From: Burkholderiales bacterium
GTDB lineage: Bacteria; Pseudomonadota; Gammaproteobacteria; Burkholderiales; Burkholderiaceae_C
Assembly: GCA_021414305.1 (NCBI GenBank)
Contig: JAIOOS010000029.1
Coordinates: 62,001-126,000, forward strand
Direction of reading: 5' to 3'
Length of the DNA stretch: 64,000 nt
Both the position numbers and the translations under genes were made by a program. Below the pieces are notes generated by a model. It was not told where the DNA came from. It searched no databases and saw nothing but the letters and a program-made list of their open reading frames with translations. Positions 38,197 to 47,553 of this stretch are shown in pieces (positions within the stretch are counted from its first letter, which is position 1; every line of letters starts with the position of its first letter).

Positions 38197-38965
38197 AGAG
38201 AAGCGTGCCCCGTCGCGCCGGGCCACCGCCGTGATCGCCGAGGACGAGCCCTTGCTGGCGGCCGAGTTGCAGGAGGCACTGGCCCAGCTGTGGCCCGAGC
38301 TCGAGGTGGCCGCGATCGCGGGCAACGGCGCGCTCGCCCTGCACGCGATCGATCGCGAAGCGCCCGAGGTGGTCTTCCTCGACATCGAGATGCCGAAGCT
38401 GAACGGCATCGAGGTCGCCCGCCAGATCGGCGCCCGGGCGCACGTCGTGTTCATCACCGCCTACGACCAGCACGCCCTGCAGGCGTTCGAAGCGGGAGCG
38501 ATCGACTACGTTCTCAAGCCGATCCGCATGGCCCGCCTCGCGGCCAGCGTGCAGCGGCTGAAGGAAAGGCTGGGAACGGTGCCGGCGAACATTGACGCGG
38601 CGCTGCGGCAGCTCGTCGAACGGCCGGCGCAGGAACGCCGCCATCTGCAATGGATCACCGCCTCGCGCGGCAGCGGCGTGCGCATGATCATGGTCGACGA
38701 CATCAGCTACTTCAAGGCCGACAACAAGTACACCCTGGTGGTCGAGGAGTCGGGCGAGTCGCTGATCCGCAAGACCATCCGCGAGCTCCACGACGAGCTC
38801 GATCCGACGATGTTCTGGCAGATCCATCGCTCGACGCTGATCAACGTCGCGGCTATCGACAGTGTCGTCCGCGACGACCGCGGCGGCATGCAGATCCGGC
38901 TCAAGCAGCGTTCCGAGCTGCTCGCGATCAGCGAGCCGTACCAACCCTTGTTCCGTCAGATGTGA
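38186..38965 (+). CDS. LytTR-family response regulator
   Basis: 259 residues. The receiver domain (about 13-125) has acidic pocket Glu19-Asp20 (AEDEPLL), phospho-acceptor Asp66 in VVFLDIEMP, Thr91 in FITAYD and Lys111 in YVLKPI. The C-terminal LytTR DNA-binding domain (about 158-259) is recognised from DDISYFKADNKYTLV and FWQIHRSTLINV. It is the output partner of the upstream kinase pair; targets are probably its own operon and other unlinked genes. The ATG at 38186 lies inside the pseudokinase gene end. Confidence 0.94.
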   Translation: MTTEEKRAPSRRATAVIAEDEPLLAAELQEALAQLWPELEVAAIAGNGALALHAIDREAPEVVFLDIEMPKLNGIEVARQIGARAHVVFITAYDQHALQAFEAGAIDYVLKPIRMARLAASVQRLKERLGTVPANIDAALRQLVERPAQERRHLQWITASRGSGVRMIMVDDISYFKADNKYTLVVEESGESLIRKTIRELHDELDPTMFWQIHRSTLINVAAIDSVVRDDRGGMQIRLKQRSELLAISEPYQPLFRQM

Positions 38966-38976
38966 TCCAGGAGACG

Positions 38977-39396
38977 ATGATGAAGACTTCCCCGACCCCT
39001 CTCTCTCGCCGCCACCTGGTGGCATTGCTGGCCGCTTTCGGCGTCGCGCCGAATGCACTGCAGGCCCAGGACGCGGCCCGCGTCGATCCGCGCAACTATC
39101 GGGTCCTGTTCGAGAACGACAAGGTTCGCGTGCTCGACTACGCGAGCCAGCCGGGGAGCGGCGTCTGCGGCATCGGCCGGCACTGGCATCCGGCGCACGT
39201 CACGGTGCAGCTGACGCCGATCAAGGTGAAGCTCACCGCGGACAACCGCACGCAGGTCCTCGACGTCCCGGCGGGTGCCGTGTTCTACGAGCCCGCGGTC
39301 ACGCACACGACCGAGAACGTCGGCGGCGCCGGAGCGCACGCCTACGTCATCGAGATCAAGGACGCGAACTGGAAGCCGGCCACCGGCATGGCCTGA
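38977..39396 (+). CDS. Small exported cupin-like protein
   Basis: 139 residues. The N-terminus SRRHLVALLAAFGVAPNALQAQD is a signal peptide with an RR pair that could suit Tat or Sec export. The mature part is a small beta-barrel with HWHPAHVTVQL and AVTHTTENVGGAGAHAYVIEI, typical of cupin/DUF4437-like proteins with possible metal-binding His. Two ATGs (38977 and 38980) follow GGAG; the second has the better spacing. It starts 11 nt after the response-regulator stop, so it is the fourth gene of that unit and a likely effector or sensor accessory. Confidence 0.82.
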   Translation: MMKTSPTPLSRRHLVALLAAFGVAPNALQAQDAARVDPRNYRVLFENDKVRVLDYASQPGSGVCGIGRHWHPAHVTVQLTPIKVKLTADNRTQVLDVPAGAVFYEPAVTHTTENVGGAGAHAYVIEIKDANWKPATGMA

Positions 39397-39399
39397 GTC

Positions 39400-40455
39400 T
39401 CAGCTGAACAGGCGCCGCGCCGCTGCGGAACCTGCCGCGAGGTCGCGGCCTTCGAGCATCGAGTAGAGCTGGCCGAGCTCGCGGCCGATGGTGGCGAAAC
39501 CCTCGCCGCTGAGCGGCCGCTGGTTGTCGTCGACGATCGCCGCGTCCATGCCGACGGCGAGCGCCTGTGCCGCCGCCTGCCAGGCCTTGAACGGCTCGAC
39601 CGACGGGTCGGTCTGCGGCACGTCGAACGAGAGGGTCACGTCGCGCACGGCGGCGCGATCGGGCTCGTCGGCGAGCGCGGCCTGCGAATCGAAGGTCAGG
39701 GTCAGCACCGGCGGCGCGCCCTCCTCGGTCGAGGGGTACACCAGCCGGCCCGGCACGACGCCCGGCACGAAGCCGTGCCGGCGCGCATGCTGCTGGATGT
39801 AGCCGACGCTCCAGGCCGCGCCCTGCGCATGCAGGTGCACCGCGAGCTGCGCGTCGTGCTGACTGGCGAAGGCGTCGAGCTCGCGCGCCCGCGCCATGAC
39901 GTCGAGCATGTCGGGGAAATCGGCCGATGCGCCGATCGCCTCGGCCATCGCCTGGATGCGCTGCACGAACTCGGAGTACTCGATCTCGTTGAGTGCGCCA
40001 GTGCGGCTGGCAAGCTGCACGCCGGCCTGCAGCTCGGTGTAGCGCTGGCCGGCGGCCGGCGCCTCCCAGCGCCCGCTCTCGCCGTTCAGGCCTTCCACCA
40101 GGAACAGCTTGCTGCCGACGAAGCGCCGGGCGGCGAGATGCGGCGCGATCGCCTCGGCCGAAACCGGGCCGTCGAGCGTGAACGTGGCGAAGGCGTCGAT
40201 GAGCGCGTCGAGCTGCAACGGCACCCGCTTCGAAAGGCGCCGCGGCGCTTCGGCCGCGGCATCGTCGGCCGGGACGGCGTCGCCCTCTTCCAAGCCGGGT
40301 TCGCTGCGCCGGGCCGCGGCCGAGGCGCTCGGTTCCTCGCGCGGGTCGCTGGCCTGCTTCGGTCCGGCACGGCGCGCCTGCCATGCGCCGTGGGCGATGA
40401 CGCCGGCAAGGACCACGCCCCCCAGGGATGCGAGTGCGACCGTCAGGGTGTCCAT
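39400..40455 (-). CDS. zipA: Cell division protein ZipA-like
   Basis: Divisome membrane protein that binds the FtsZ C-terminus. 351 residues: an N-terminal anchor (about 4-24, LTVALASLGGVVLAGVIAHG), a charged and Ala-rich linker, then the ZipA C-terminal FtsZ-binding domain (about 200-340). It is directly downstream of smc (19 nt), the arrangement typical of beta-proteobacteria, where ligA follows. Here ligA is displaced by the two-component unit. Sequence divergence of ZipA is high in this group; the call rests on architecture and context. Confidence 0.88.
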   Translation of the reverse strand: MDTLTVALASLGGVVLAGVIAHGAWQARRAGPKQASDPREEPSASAAARRSEPGLEEGDAVPADDAAAEAPRRLSKRVPLQLDALIDAFATFTLDGPVSAEAIAPHLAARRFVGSKLFLVEGLNGESGRWEAPAAGQRYTELQAGVQLASRTGALNEIEYSEFVQRIQAMAEAIGASADFPDMLDVMARARELDAFASQHDAQLAVHLHAQGAAWSVGYIQQHARRHGFVPGVVPGRLVYPSTEEGAPPVLTLTFDSQAALADEPDRAAVRDVTLSFDVPQTDPSVEPFKAWQAAAQALAVGMDAAIVDDNQRPLSGEGFATIGRELGQLYSMLEGRDLAAGSAAARRLFS

Positions 40456-40474
40456 GCGGTCGTTCCCCCGACGC

Positions 40475-43400
40475 TCAGGCCGCTTCGGCCAGCCGCATCG
40501 CGCCCGGCATGTCGACCGTGACGATGCGCGAGACGCCCTGCTCCTGCATCGTCACGCCGATCAGCTGCTCGGCCATTTCCATGGCGATGCGGTTGTGGCT
40601 GATGAACAGGAACTGGGTCACCTTCGACATCTCGGTCACCAGCCTGGCGTAGCGCTCGGTGTTGGCGTCGTCGAGCGGCGCGTCGACCTCGTCCAGCAGG
40701 CAGAACGGCGCCGGATTGAGCTGGAAGATCGCGAACACGAGGGCGATCGCGGCGAGCGCCTTCTCGCCGCCCGAGAGGAGATGGATCGAGCTGTTCTTCT
40801 TGCCCGGCGGCTGCGCCATCACCTGCACGCCGGCATCGAGGATCTCGTCGCCGGTCATCACCAGGCGCGCGGTGCCGCCGCCGAAGAGCGTCGGGAACAT
40901 GCGCCCGAAGTGCTCGTTGACCTGCTCGAAGGTGGTGGCGAGCAGGTCGCGCGTCTCGAGATCGATCTTGCGGATCGCGTCCTCGAGCGTCGTCATCGCC
41001 TCGGACAGGTCGGCGTTCTGCGCGTCGAGGAATCCCTTCCTCTCGCGCGCCTGGCCCAGCTCCTCGAGCGCCGCCAGGTTGACCGCGCCGAGCGACTCGA
41101 TCTCGCGGTTGAGCGCGTCGATCTTGCCCTGCAGCCCTGGCAGCCTGACGTTGCCCTCCTCGACGCCGCGGCCGACCGCCTCGCGATCGGCACCCGCCGC
41201 CTCGAGCTGCTCCAGGTACTGGGCGCCGCCGAGCTGCGCCGCCTGCTCCTCGAGCTGGAGGGCGATGACCTTGTCGCGCAGCGGCTGCAGCGCGTGCTCG
41301 TGGCCAAGGCGCGCTTCGTCGGCGGCGCGCAGGCGCTGCGACAGGTCGTCATAGACGCTGCGCCGCTCGCCGAGCGCGGTCTCGCGCTCGAGCTTCTTCG
41401 CCAGTGCCGCCTGCAGCTCGCCCTCGGCCTCGGCATCGGTGAGGCGTTCGAGGTCGGCGGCGAGGGCGGCGTCGCTGCCGCGATTGGCCTCGAGCTGCTG
41501 CCCTGCAGTCTCGATCGAGCGGGCGAGCTCGGCGGCGCGGGCGACGAGCGAACGCTGCTCGAACTGCGCTTCCTGTCCCTGCCGCTCGAGCGAACGACCT
41601 TCTTCCCGAACCGCGGAAAGCGCCCGCTCGGCTGCCCGGGCGGCTTCGTCGAGCTCGGCATGACGTTCCTGGGCGACGCCGAGCTCGGCGTCGAGCGCTT
41701 CAAAGCGGGCTTCGCCGGCAGCGCGGCGCGTGCCCAGCTCCTCGATCGCCCGCTCGAGAGCGGCGCGTTCGCCGCTCAGCTGCTCGCGCCGCTGGCTCGT
41801 CTGTTCCGCAAGCTGCGCGAGGCGCAGCAATTCGACCTGCTGCTGGTGCGCCAGCGACTGCGCATTCGCACTCTCCTTGCGGCTCGCCGCCAGGCGCTCG
41901 GCGGCGTCGCTGGCTTCGGCCTCGGCGCGGATCAGGCGGCTCTTCGCCTCGTCGAGCAGGATCGCCTGCGCCCGGGTCTGCTTCTCGAGGTTCTCGATCT
42001 CCTGCGCGCGTGCCAGGAGGCCCGCCTGCTGCGAATCGGGGGCGTAGAAGCTCACCGCGAACTGGCTGACGGCATGCCCTTCGCGGGTCATGATCACTTC
42101 GCCATGCGTGAGGCTCGAGCGCGCCGCGAGGGCCGCGTCGAGATCGGTCGCGGTGTAGACGCCTTCGAGCCAGTCGCCGAGCAACGCGGTCAGGCCGGAG
42201 TCGCCGAGGTGCAGCAGCTCGGCCAGCCGCGGCAGGGTGCGGTGCGCGCTGGCGATCGGCGCCGGAGGCGTGGTGAAGAACGCGAGCCGCGCCGGCGGCG
42301 CATCGGCGGCGAAGGCGCGCACGGTGTCGAGCCGGCCGATCTCGAGCGAGCCGAGCCGCTCGCGCAGCGCGGCTTCGAGCGCGGGCTCCCAGCCGGGCTC
42401 GATGCGCACGCGCCGCCACAGGCCGGGCAGCGATTCGAGGCCGTGCCTGGCGAGCCAGGGCTGCAGCTTGTCCTCGATCTGGACTTTTTCCTGCAGCGCC
42501 TTCAGCGCGCCGAGGCGGGCGGCGAGATCGGCATGGCGACGCGCTTCTTCGTTGGCCGCGGCCTGCAGCGTGCGGCGTGCTTCGTCGAGCGCAGGCACGC
42601 GCTCCTGCCATTCGCCCAGCCGGGCTTCGGCGGCGTGATGCGCGGCTTCGGCCTCGGCCGAGCGCTGGCGTGCGGCGTCGAGCCGCGCGGGGTCGATCGG
42701 CGCGAGGCCCTTCTCTTCGGCAACGAGCCGATCGCGGCGGCTTTCGGCCTGGCCCGCCTGCTCGTCGACGCCGCGCATCTCGGCGGCGGCGACCTGGATC
42801 TGCTGCTGCACGCCGGCGACGATTTCGCGCTGGCCGTCGCTGCCCGCCTGCGCCGCGCGCAGCGCAGCCAGGGCGGCATCGATGGTGGCCGCGTGCTCGG
42901 CGATGCGGGCGGCGAAACCGGCTGCCGCCTGCTCGGCCGCAGCGATGCGCGCGCCGACCGAGTCGCGCTCGGCCCGCGCTACCTTCTCGCGCTCGAGCCA
43001 GCCGGCGTGCTGGACCTCGAGATCGGCGCGCTGGCGGACGATCCGCTCGCGGCCCTCGGCGACGTAGCGGATCCGCTCCTCGAGCCGGCTGACGTCGAGC
43101 GCGGCCTCGCCGAGCGCGCCTTGCGCCGCGTGCAGCGCGTCGTTGGCTTCGTAATGAGACTGGCGGATCGCCTCGAGCTCGGCCTCCGCATGGCGCAGGT
43201 CGGCGGTGCGCGACTCCAGCGCTGCGGCAGCGGCAACGACCGCGGCCTTCACCCGCTCCTGCTCGCGTGCCGCGTCGCGGTGCTTGAGGAACCAGAGCTG
43301 GTGCTGCTTGAGCGTGCTGTCCTGCTGCAGCGTGCGGTAGCGGCCGGCGACCTCGGCCTGCGACTCGAGCTTGGTCAGGTTGAGGTTGAGCTCGCGCAGG

Positions 43401-43990
43401 ATGTCCTCGACCCGCGTGAGGTTCTCGCGCGTGTCCTTGAGCCGGTTCTCGGTCTCGCGCCGGCGCTCCTTGTACTTCGAGACCCCGGCCGCTTCCTCGA
43501 GGAAGAAGCGCAGCTCCTCGGGCTTGCTCTCGATGATCCGCGAAATCGTGCCCTGGCCGATGATCGCGTAGGCGCGGGGCCCGAGGCCGGTGCCGAGGAA
43601 CACGTCCTGCACGTCGCGGCGACGAACCGGCTGGTTGTTGATGTAGTAGCTGCTGGTGCCGTCGCGGGTCAGCACGCGCTTGACGGCGATCTCGGCGAAG
43701 CGGTTCCACGGCCCGCCGGCGCGGCCGGCGGTGTTGTCGAACACGAGCTCGACGCTGGCGCGGCCCACGGGCTTGCGCAGGCCCGAGCCGTTGAAGATCA
43801 CGTCCTGCATCGACTCGCCGCGCAGCTCGCTCGCCTTGCTCTCGCCGAGCACCCAGCGCACCGCATCGATGATGTTCGACTTGCCGCAGCCGTTCGGGCC
43901 GACGACGCCGACGAGCTGGCCGGGGAGCTGGAACTGGGTCGGTTCGACGAACGACTTGAAGCCCGAGAGCTTGATCGAGTTGAGACGCAT
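40475..43990 (-). CDS. smc: Chromosome segregation ATPase SMC
   Basis: Condensin-type protein that organises and segregates the chromosome with ScpAB. 1171 residues: head domain with Walker A GPNGCGKSNI, coiled coil, hinge (about 510-640), returning coiled coil, and the C-terminal head with signature LLSGGEKALAAIALVFAIF and Walker B PFCLLDEVDAPLDD. ATG at 43990. An AT-rich island (44018-44045) lies just upstream and is a likely promoter site. First gene of smc-zipA. Confidence 0.98.
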   Translation of the reverse strand: MRLNSIKLSGFKSFVEPTQFQLPGQLVGVVGPNGCGKSNIIDAVRWVLGESKASELRGESMQDVIFNGSGLRKPVGRASVELVFDNTAGRAGGPWNRFAEIAVKRVLTRDGTSSYYINNQPVRRRDVQDVFLGTGLGPRAYAIIGQGTISRIIESKPEELRFFLEEAAGVSKYKERRRETENRLKDTRENLTRVEDILRELNLNLTKLESQAEVAGRYRTLQQDSTLKQHQLWFLKHRDAAREQERVKAAVVAAAAALESRTADLRHAEAELEAIRQSHYEANDALHAAQGALGEAALDVSRLEERIRYVAEGRERIVRQRADLEVQHAGWLEREKVARAERDSVGARIAAAEQAAAGFAARIAEHAATIDAALAALRAAQAGSDGQREIVAGVQQQIQVAAAEMRGVDEQAGQAESRRDRLVAEEKGLAPIDPARLDAARQRSAEAEAAHHAAEARLGEWQERVPALDEARRTLQAAANEEARRHADLAARLGALKALQEKVQIEDKLQPWLARHGLESLPGLWRRVRIEPGWEPALEAALRERLGSLEIGRLDTVRAFAADAPPARLAFFTTPPAPIASAHRTLPRLAELLHLGDSGLTALLGDWLEGVYTATDLDAALAARSSLTHGEVIMTREGHAVSQFAVSFYAPDSQQAGLLARAQEIENLEKQTRAQAILLDEAKSRLIRAEAEASDAAERLAASRKESANAQSLAHQQQVELLRLAQLAEQTSQRREQLSGERAALERAIEELGTRRAAGEARFEALDAELGVAQERHAELDEAARAAERALSAVREEGRSLERQGQEAQFEQRSLVARAAELARSIETAGQQLEANRGSDAALAADLERLTDAEAEGELQAALAKKLERETALGERRSVYDDLSQRLRAADEARLGHEHALQPLRDKVIALQLEEQAAQLGGAQYLEQLEAAGADREAVGRGVEEGNVRLPGLQGKIDALNREIESLGAVNLAALEELGQARERKGFLDAQNADLSEAMTTLEDAIRKIDLETRDLLATTFEQVNEHFGRMFPTLFGGGTARLVMTGDEILDAGVQVMAQPPGKKNSSIHLLSGGEKALAAIALVFAIFQLNPAPFCLLDEVDAPLDDANTERYARLVTEMSKVTQFLFISHNRIAMEMAEQLIGVTMQEQGVSRIVTVDMPGAMRLAEAA

Positions 43991-44122
43991 GGGCGGCGCC
44001 GGGGCGGCGAAGCTAAGTTATTGATTTAATGGCTAAAAACGCCACCGAGAGTTCGAGCCAGAAGCGCGGCGATGATAGCATCGCCACCCCGCCCGGACCG
44101 GGCCTGTCCCCCGCCCCTCTCC

Positions 44123-44596
44123 ATGGCCAAGACCGCCCGCCAAGCCCCCGCCGGATCGACCCGCAAAGCCCCCGCGAAAGCACCGACGGCGCCGCAGAAG
44201 CATCTCGACGTCTTCGCCAACCCGGCGCCCGGACGCGACTACGTGATCGAGTTCGTGATCCCGGAGTTCACCTGCAACTGCCCGCTGACCGGGCAGCCCG
44301 ACTTCGCCCGGTTCACGATCGAGATGATCGCCGCCGACCTGTGCATCGAGCTGAAGAGCCTGAAGCTCTACATGTGGAGCTATCGCGACGAGGGCGCGTT
44401 CCACGAGGCGGTCACCAACCGCATCCTCGACGACATCGTCGCCGCCGCCCGGCCGCGCTTCGCCCGCATCCACGCGCGCTGGAACGTGCGTGGCGGGATC
44501 TACACCAACGTGACGGCCGAGTACCGGGCCAAGGGCTGGAAGCCGGCCGCGCCCGTCGCGCTGCTCGCCAGCAAGGAAAACGGCGCGCCGGCCTGA
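44123..44596 (+). CDS. queF: NADPH-dependent preQ0 reductase QueF (short form)
   Basis: Reduces 7-cyano-7-deazaguanine to preQ1 in queuosine tRNA modification. 157 residues, the unimodular type. The thioimide-forming Cys is in PEFTCNCPLTGQPDFA; the QueF motif ELKSLKLYMWSYRDEGAFHE follows. An N-terminal Ala/Lys/Pro-rich stretch (~25 residues) precedes the domain. The ATG at 44123 is preferred to one at 44072. It is divergent from smc and convergent with protein B, with a hairpin across its stop codon. Confidence 0.96.
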   Translation: MAKTARQAPAGSTRKAPAKAPTAPQKHLDVFANPAPGRDYVIEFVIPEFTCNCPLTGQPDFARFTIEMIAADLCIELKSLKLYMWSYRDEGAFHEAVTNRILDDIVAAARPRFARIHARWNVRGGIYTNVTAEYRAKGWKPAAPVALLASKENGAPA

Positions 44597-44611
44597 GACC
44601 GGCGCGCCGTT
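44575..44611. terminator. 13-bp inverted repeat spanning the queF stop, terminator for protein B
   Basis: AACGGCGCGCCGG (44579-44591), 7-nt loop, CCGGCGCGCCGTT (44599-44611): a perfect 13-bp stem. On the minus strand it is followed by TT, making a TTTT tract, the usual sign of intrinsic termination of the gene at 44626-46476. On the plus strand no T-run follows. The queF stop codon sits in the loop, so the end of queF is within the terminator. Confidence 0.75.
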
Positions 44612-44625
44612 CGGCGAAGGGCGGA

Positions 44626-46476
44626 TCAGCCGAGGGCGGCTTCGATCTCCTTCAGGCTGGTCTTCATCGGCCCGACCACGGACATGTCCTGAAGAACCTC
44701 GTTCTTGTCGAGGTTTTTCATCAGGTCGTCGCTGTCGAGGAAGTCCTGGAACGACTGAAGCGAGTCCTTCACCCGGTCGACCAGGTCGGCCTGCTTGTCC
44801 GGATCCTTGGCCTTGATCGCCATGCTGAGCTCGCGCTCGAGTCCGGTCTGCAGCTTGATCTGCAGTTCGCCGAGCTTCTTGATCGCGTCGGTGACCGCCG
44901 CCTTCTGCGAGGCCTCGGCCGCGAAGGCCGTGACGATCGCCTTCGACAGCCGGGTGATCTCCTTGATGGTCGTGTCACGCGACTTGACGAAGTTGGCGCG
45001 GGCCGTTTCCAGCTTGGCGACCGGCAGCGTCGACTTCGGCTTGGACGCGTTGGCGAGGAGCTGCTCGATCTTGGTCACGAACTTGCCGGCGTTCTCGACC
45101 GCCGCCTTGTCCGTCTTCTTCAGGAACTGCTCGGCGCCGTCCTTGAACTGCTTGATCTCCTTCGAGGCGGCGTCCTTGAGCGCGATCGCCGCGTCGATCT
45201 TGCCGCGCAAGGCCTCGAACTTGGCCTTGAGGGCGGTCGCCGGATCGACGCCTTTCTCGCCGGGGCCTGCGACCGGCGTGTCGGACTCGAGGTCCTTGCC
45301 GTCGCTGTCGGCGACGTCGGCTTCCTGGAGCAGCGAGGCGAGCTCGTCGAGGCCGTCGGCAGCCGCGTCGAACTTGCCCGAGCCTCCGGCGGAGCGGATG
45401 CCGGCGACCAGCTTCTTGACCTGGTCGGCCTTGGCGCCCTTGAGCGCGGCCTGGATCGCGGAGTCGAGCTCCTTCAGTCCCGACTCCCATTCCTTGCCGC
45501 CGGCGACCATCGCTGCCTCTTCGGCCGGGCTCAGCGCGAGCTCGTCGTCGCTCACGTCCTTGGCATCGGCCTCGTCGACCTCGCCGCTGGATTTCTTGAT
45601 GCGGACCTTGACCGTGACCTTGGTCTGCTGGCGAATGGAGAGCTGGATCTGCTTGGCGAGCCCGCCCTTCAGGATGTCGCTCATGAAGGTCAGGGCGCCC
45701 TTGTCCCAGACCACCTTGCCCTTCGGGTCCTTCACGCGGTTGACCTTGACCTCGGCCGGGAACTGGGTCTTCAGCTTGGCCAGGCCGCTCTCGGGCTTCG
45801 GCCCGAGGTAGAGGCGCAGGTCCTTCGGATTGGCCTTGTTGTACAGGACCATGAACTTCACCGGCAACGGCGCGCCCTTGGGCGTGCGCAGCAATGCGAT
45901 CGACTTGCGCATCAGGGCGGCGAGGTTCTTGCCGTCGGCCAAGGCCTTCGGGCTGAGCTTGGGCGGCTCGGGCTTCTTGTCCTTCTCGCCCGCCTTGCCG
46001 AGCTTGCCGGCCGCGGCCTGCAGCTCCTTGATGGCAGCGTCGACCGCGCTGGACAGGTCGCTGGCGTACTTGTCGGCTGCCTTGGAAGCAGCGGCCGCGG
46101 CGCTCTTGGCCGCCACGACGACCTTGGCGCTGGCCGCCGGCAGGCCCTTCTCGGCCTTCTGGGCGGCGGCGGCGAAGGTGTCGGCGGCGGCGGCCGCCAG
46201 CTTGGCGGCGCCCATCGCGTTCTTCACCGCGCCCTTCCTCGCTTCCTCGAGCTGGGCGATGGCGGCGGCGCCGGCGGCGGCCGAGGCCAGCCCCTTGGTC
46301 TCGCCGAGGCTGAAGTCGACCTTGCCGGCCGCCGCCTCGAACGCCTTGATGGCGTCGGTGAGCTTCGTCGTCTCGGCCGTCAGCTTGGAGGCGACGGCCT
46401 TGTCCTTGGCCAAAGCGGCCTTCTCGCCGTTCCAGCCGGCGACGCTGGCTGCGCTCGGAATCTCGACCTTGTTCAT
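44626..46476 (-). CDS. Large Ala/Lys-rich coiled-coil protein B, function unknown
   Basis: 616 residues, not recognised. No signal peptide and no membrane segment. Residues about 60-165 form Ala-rich helix (KLAAAAADTFAAAAQKA). A compact mixed beta domain lies at about 175-297 (PVKFMVLYNKANPKDLRLYL; KVTVKVRIKKSS). Acidic linker 298-330, then long coiled coil to the C-terminus. Monocistronic on the minus strand, with ATG 46476 and the terminator above. Like protein A it is Lys/Ala/Glu/Asp-rich and flanks the smc-zipA-ligA region, which suggests but does not prove a family relation. Confidence 0.82.
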   Translation of the reverse strand: MNKVEIPSAASVAGWNGEKAALAKDKAVASKLTAETTKLTDAIKAFEAAAGKVDFSLGETKGLASAAAGAAAIAQLEEARKGAVKNAMGAAKLAAAAADTFAAAAQKAEKGLPAASAKVVVAAKSAAAAASKAADKYASDLSSAVDAAIKELQAAAGKLGKAGEKDKKPEPPKLSPKALADGKNLAALMRKSIALLRTPKGAPLPVKFMVLYNKANPKDLRLYLGPKPESGLAKLKTQFPAEVKVNRVKDPKGKVVWDKGALTFMSDILKGGLAKQIQLSIRQQTKVTVKVRIKKSSGEVDEADAKDVSDDELALSPAEEAAMVAGGKEWESGLKELDSAIQAALKGAKADQVKKLVAGIRSAGGSGKFDAAADGLDELASLLQEADVADSDGKDLESDTPVAGPGEKGVDPATALKAKFEALRGKIDAAIALKDAASKEIKQFKDGAEQFLKKTDKAAVENAGKFVTKIEQLLANASKPKSTLPVAKLETARANFVKSRDTTIKEITRLSKAIVTAFAAEASQKAAVTDAIKKLGELQIKLQTGLERELSMAIKAKDPDKQADLVDRVKDSLQSFQDFLDSDDLMKNLDKNEVLQDMSVVGPMKTSLKEIEAALG

Positions 46477-46658
46477 TGCCCTTTGCCTCTCGTGATGATC
46501 AGCCGCACCTCGGCTGGCCGGAATGATGGGCAGGTGCCATGACCCCGTCAATACCACCCGAACGCGGGAAGCGCCTCCCGGAGGCCGGCCTGTTTCCGAT
46601 TGTGGGCAAAAGTGCCGCGCCGACGGGTCGTCACGTCCGCCGCGCCGTGGCCGCTCCT

Positions 46659-46664
46659 TACAAT
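46659..46664 (+). promoter_or_regulatory. Possible -10 of the dapD promoter
   Basis: TACAAT (46659-46664) lies about 28 nt before the dapD start in GC-rich DNA. No convincing -35 is visible. The 216-nt gap between protein B and dapD shows no other feature. Confidence 0.4.
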
Positions 46665-46692
46665 GCGAGCTGCCCTGACAGCCCCGATGCCG

Positions 46693-47514
<822 letters not shown>

Positions 47515-47553
47515 CCTCGCACCGGTCCATGAACCACTCCCGAAGGAACGGCA

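Noticed and set aside
40109..44029. A ~1,300-codon open frame opposite smc
   Set aside because: It is the antisense shadow of smc and lacks a ribosome site or any domain; smc has complete motifs on the other strand.
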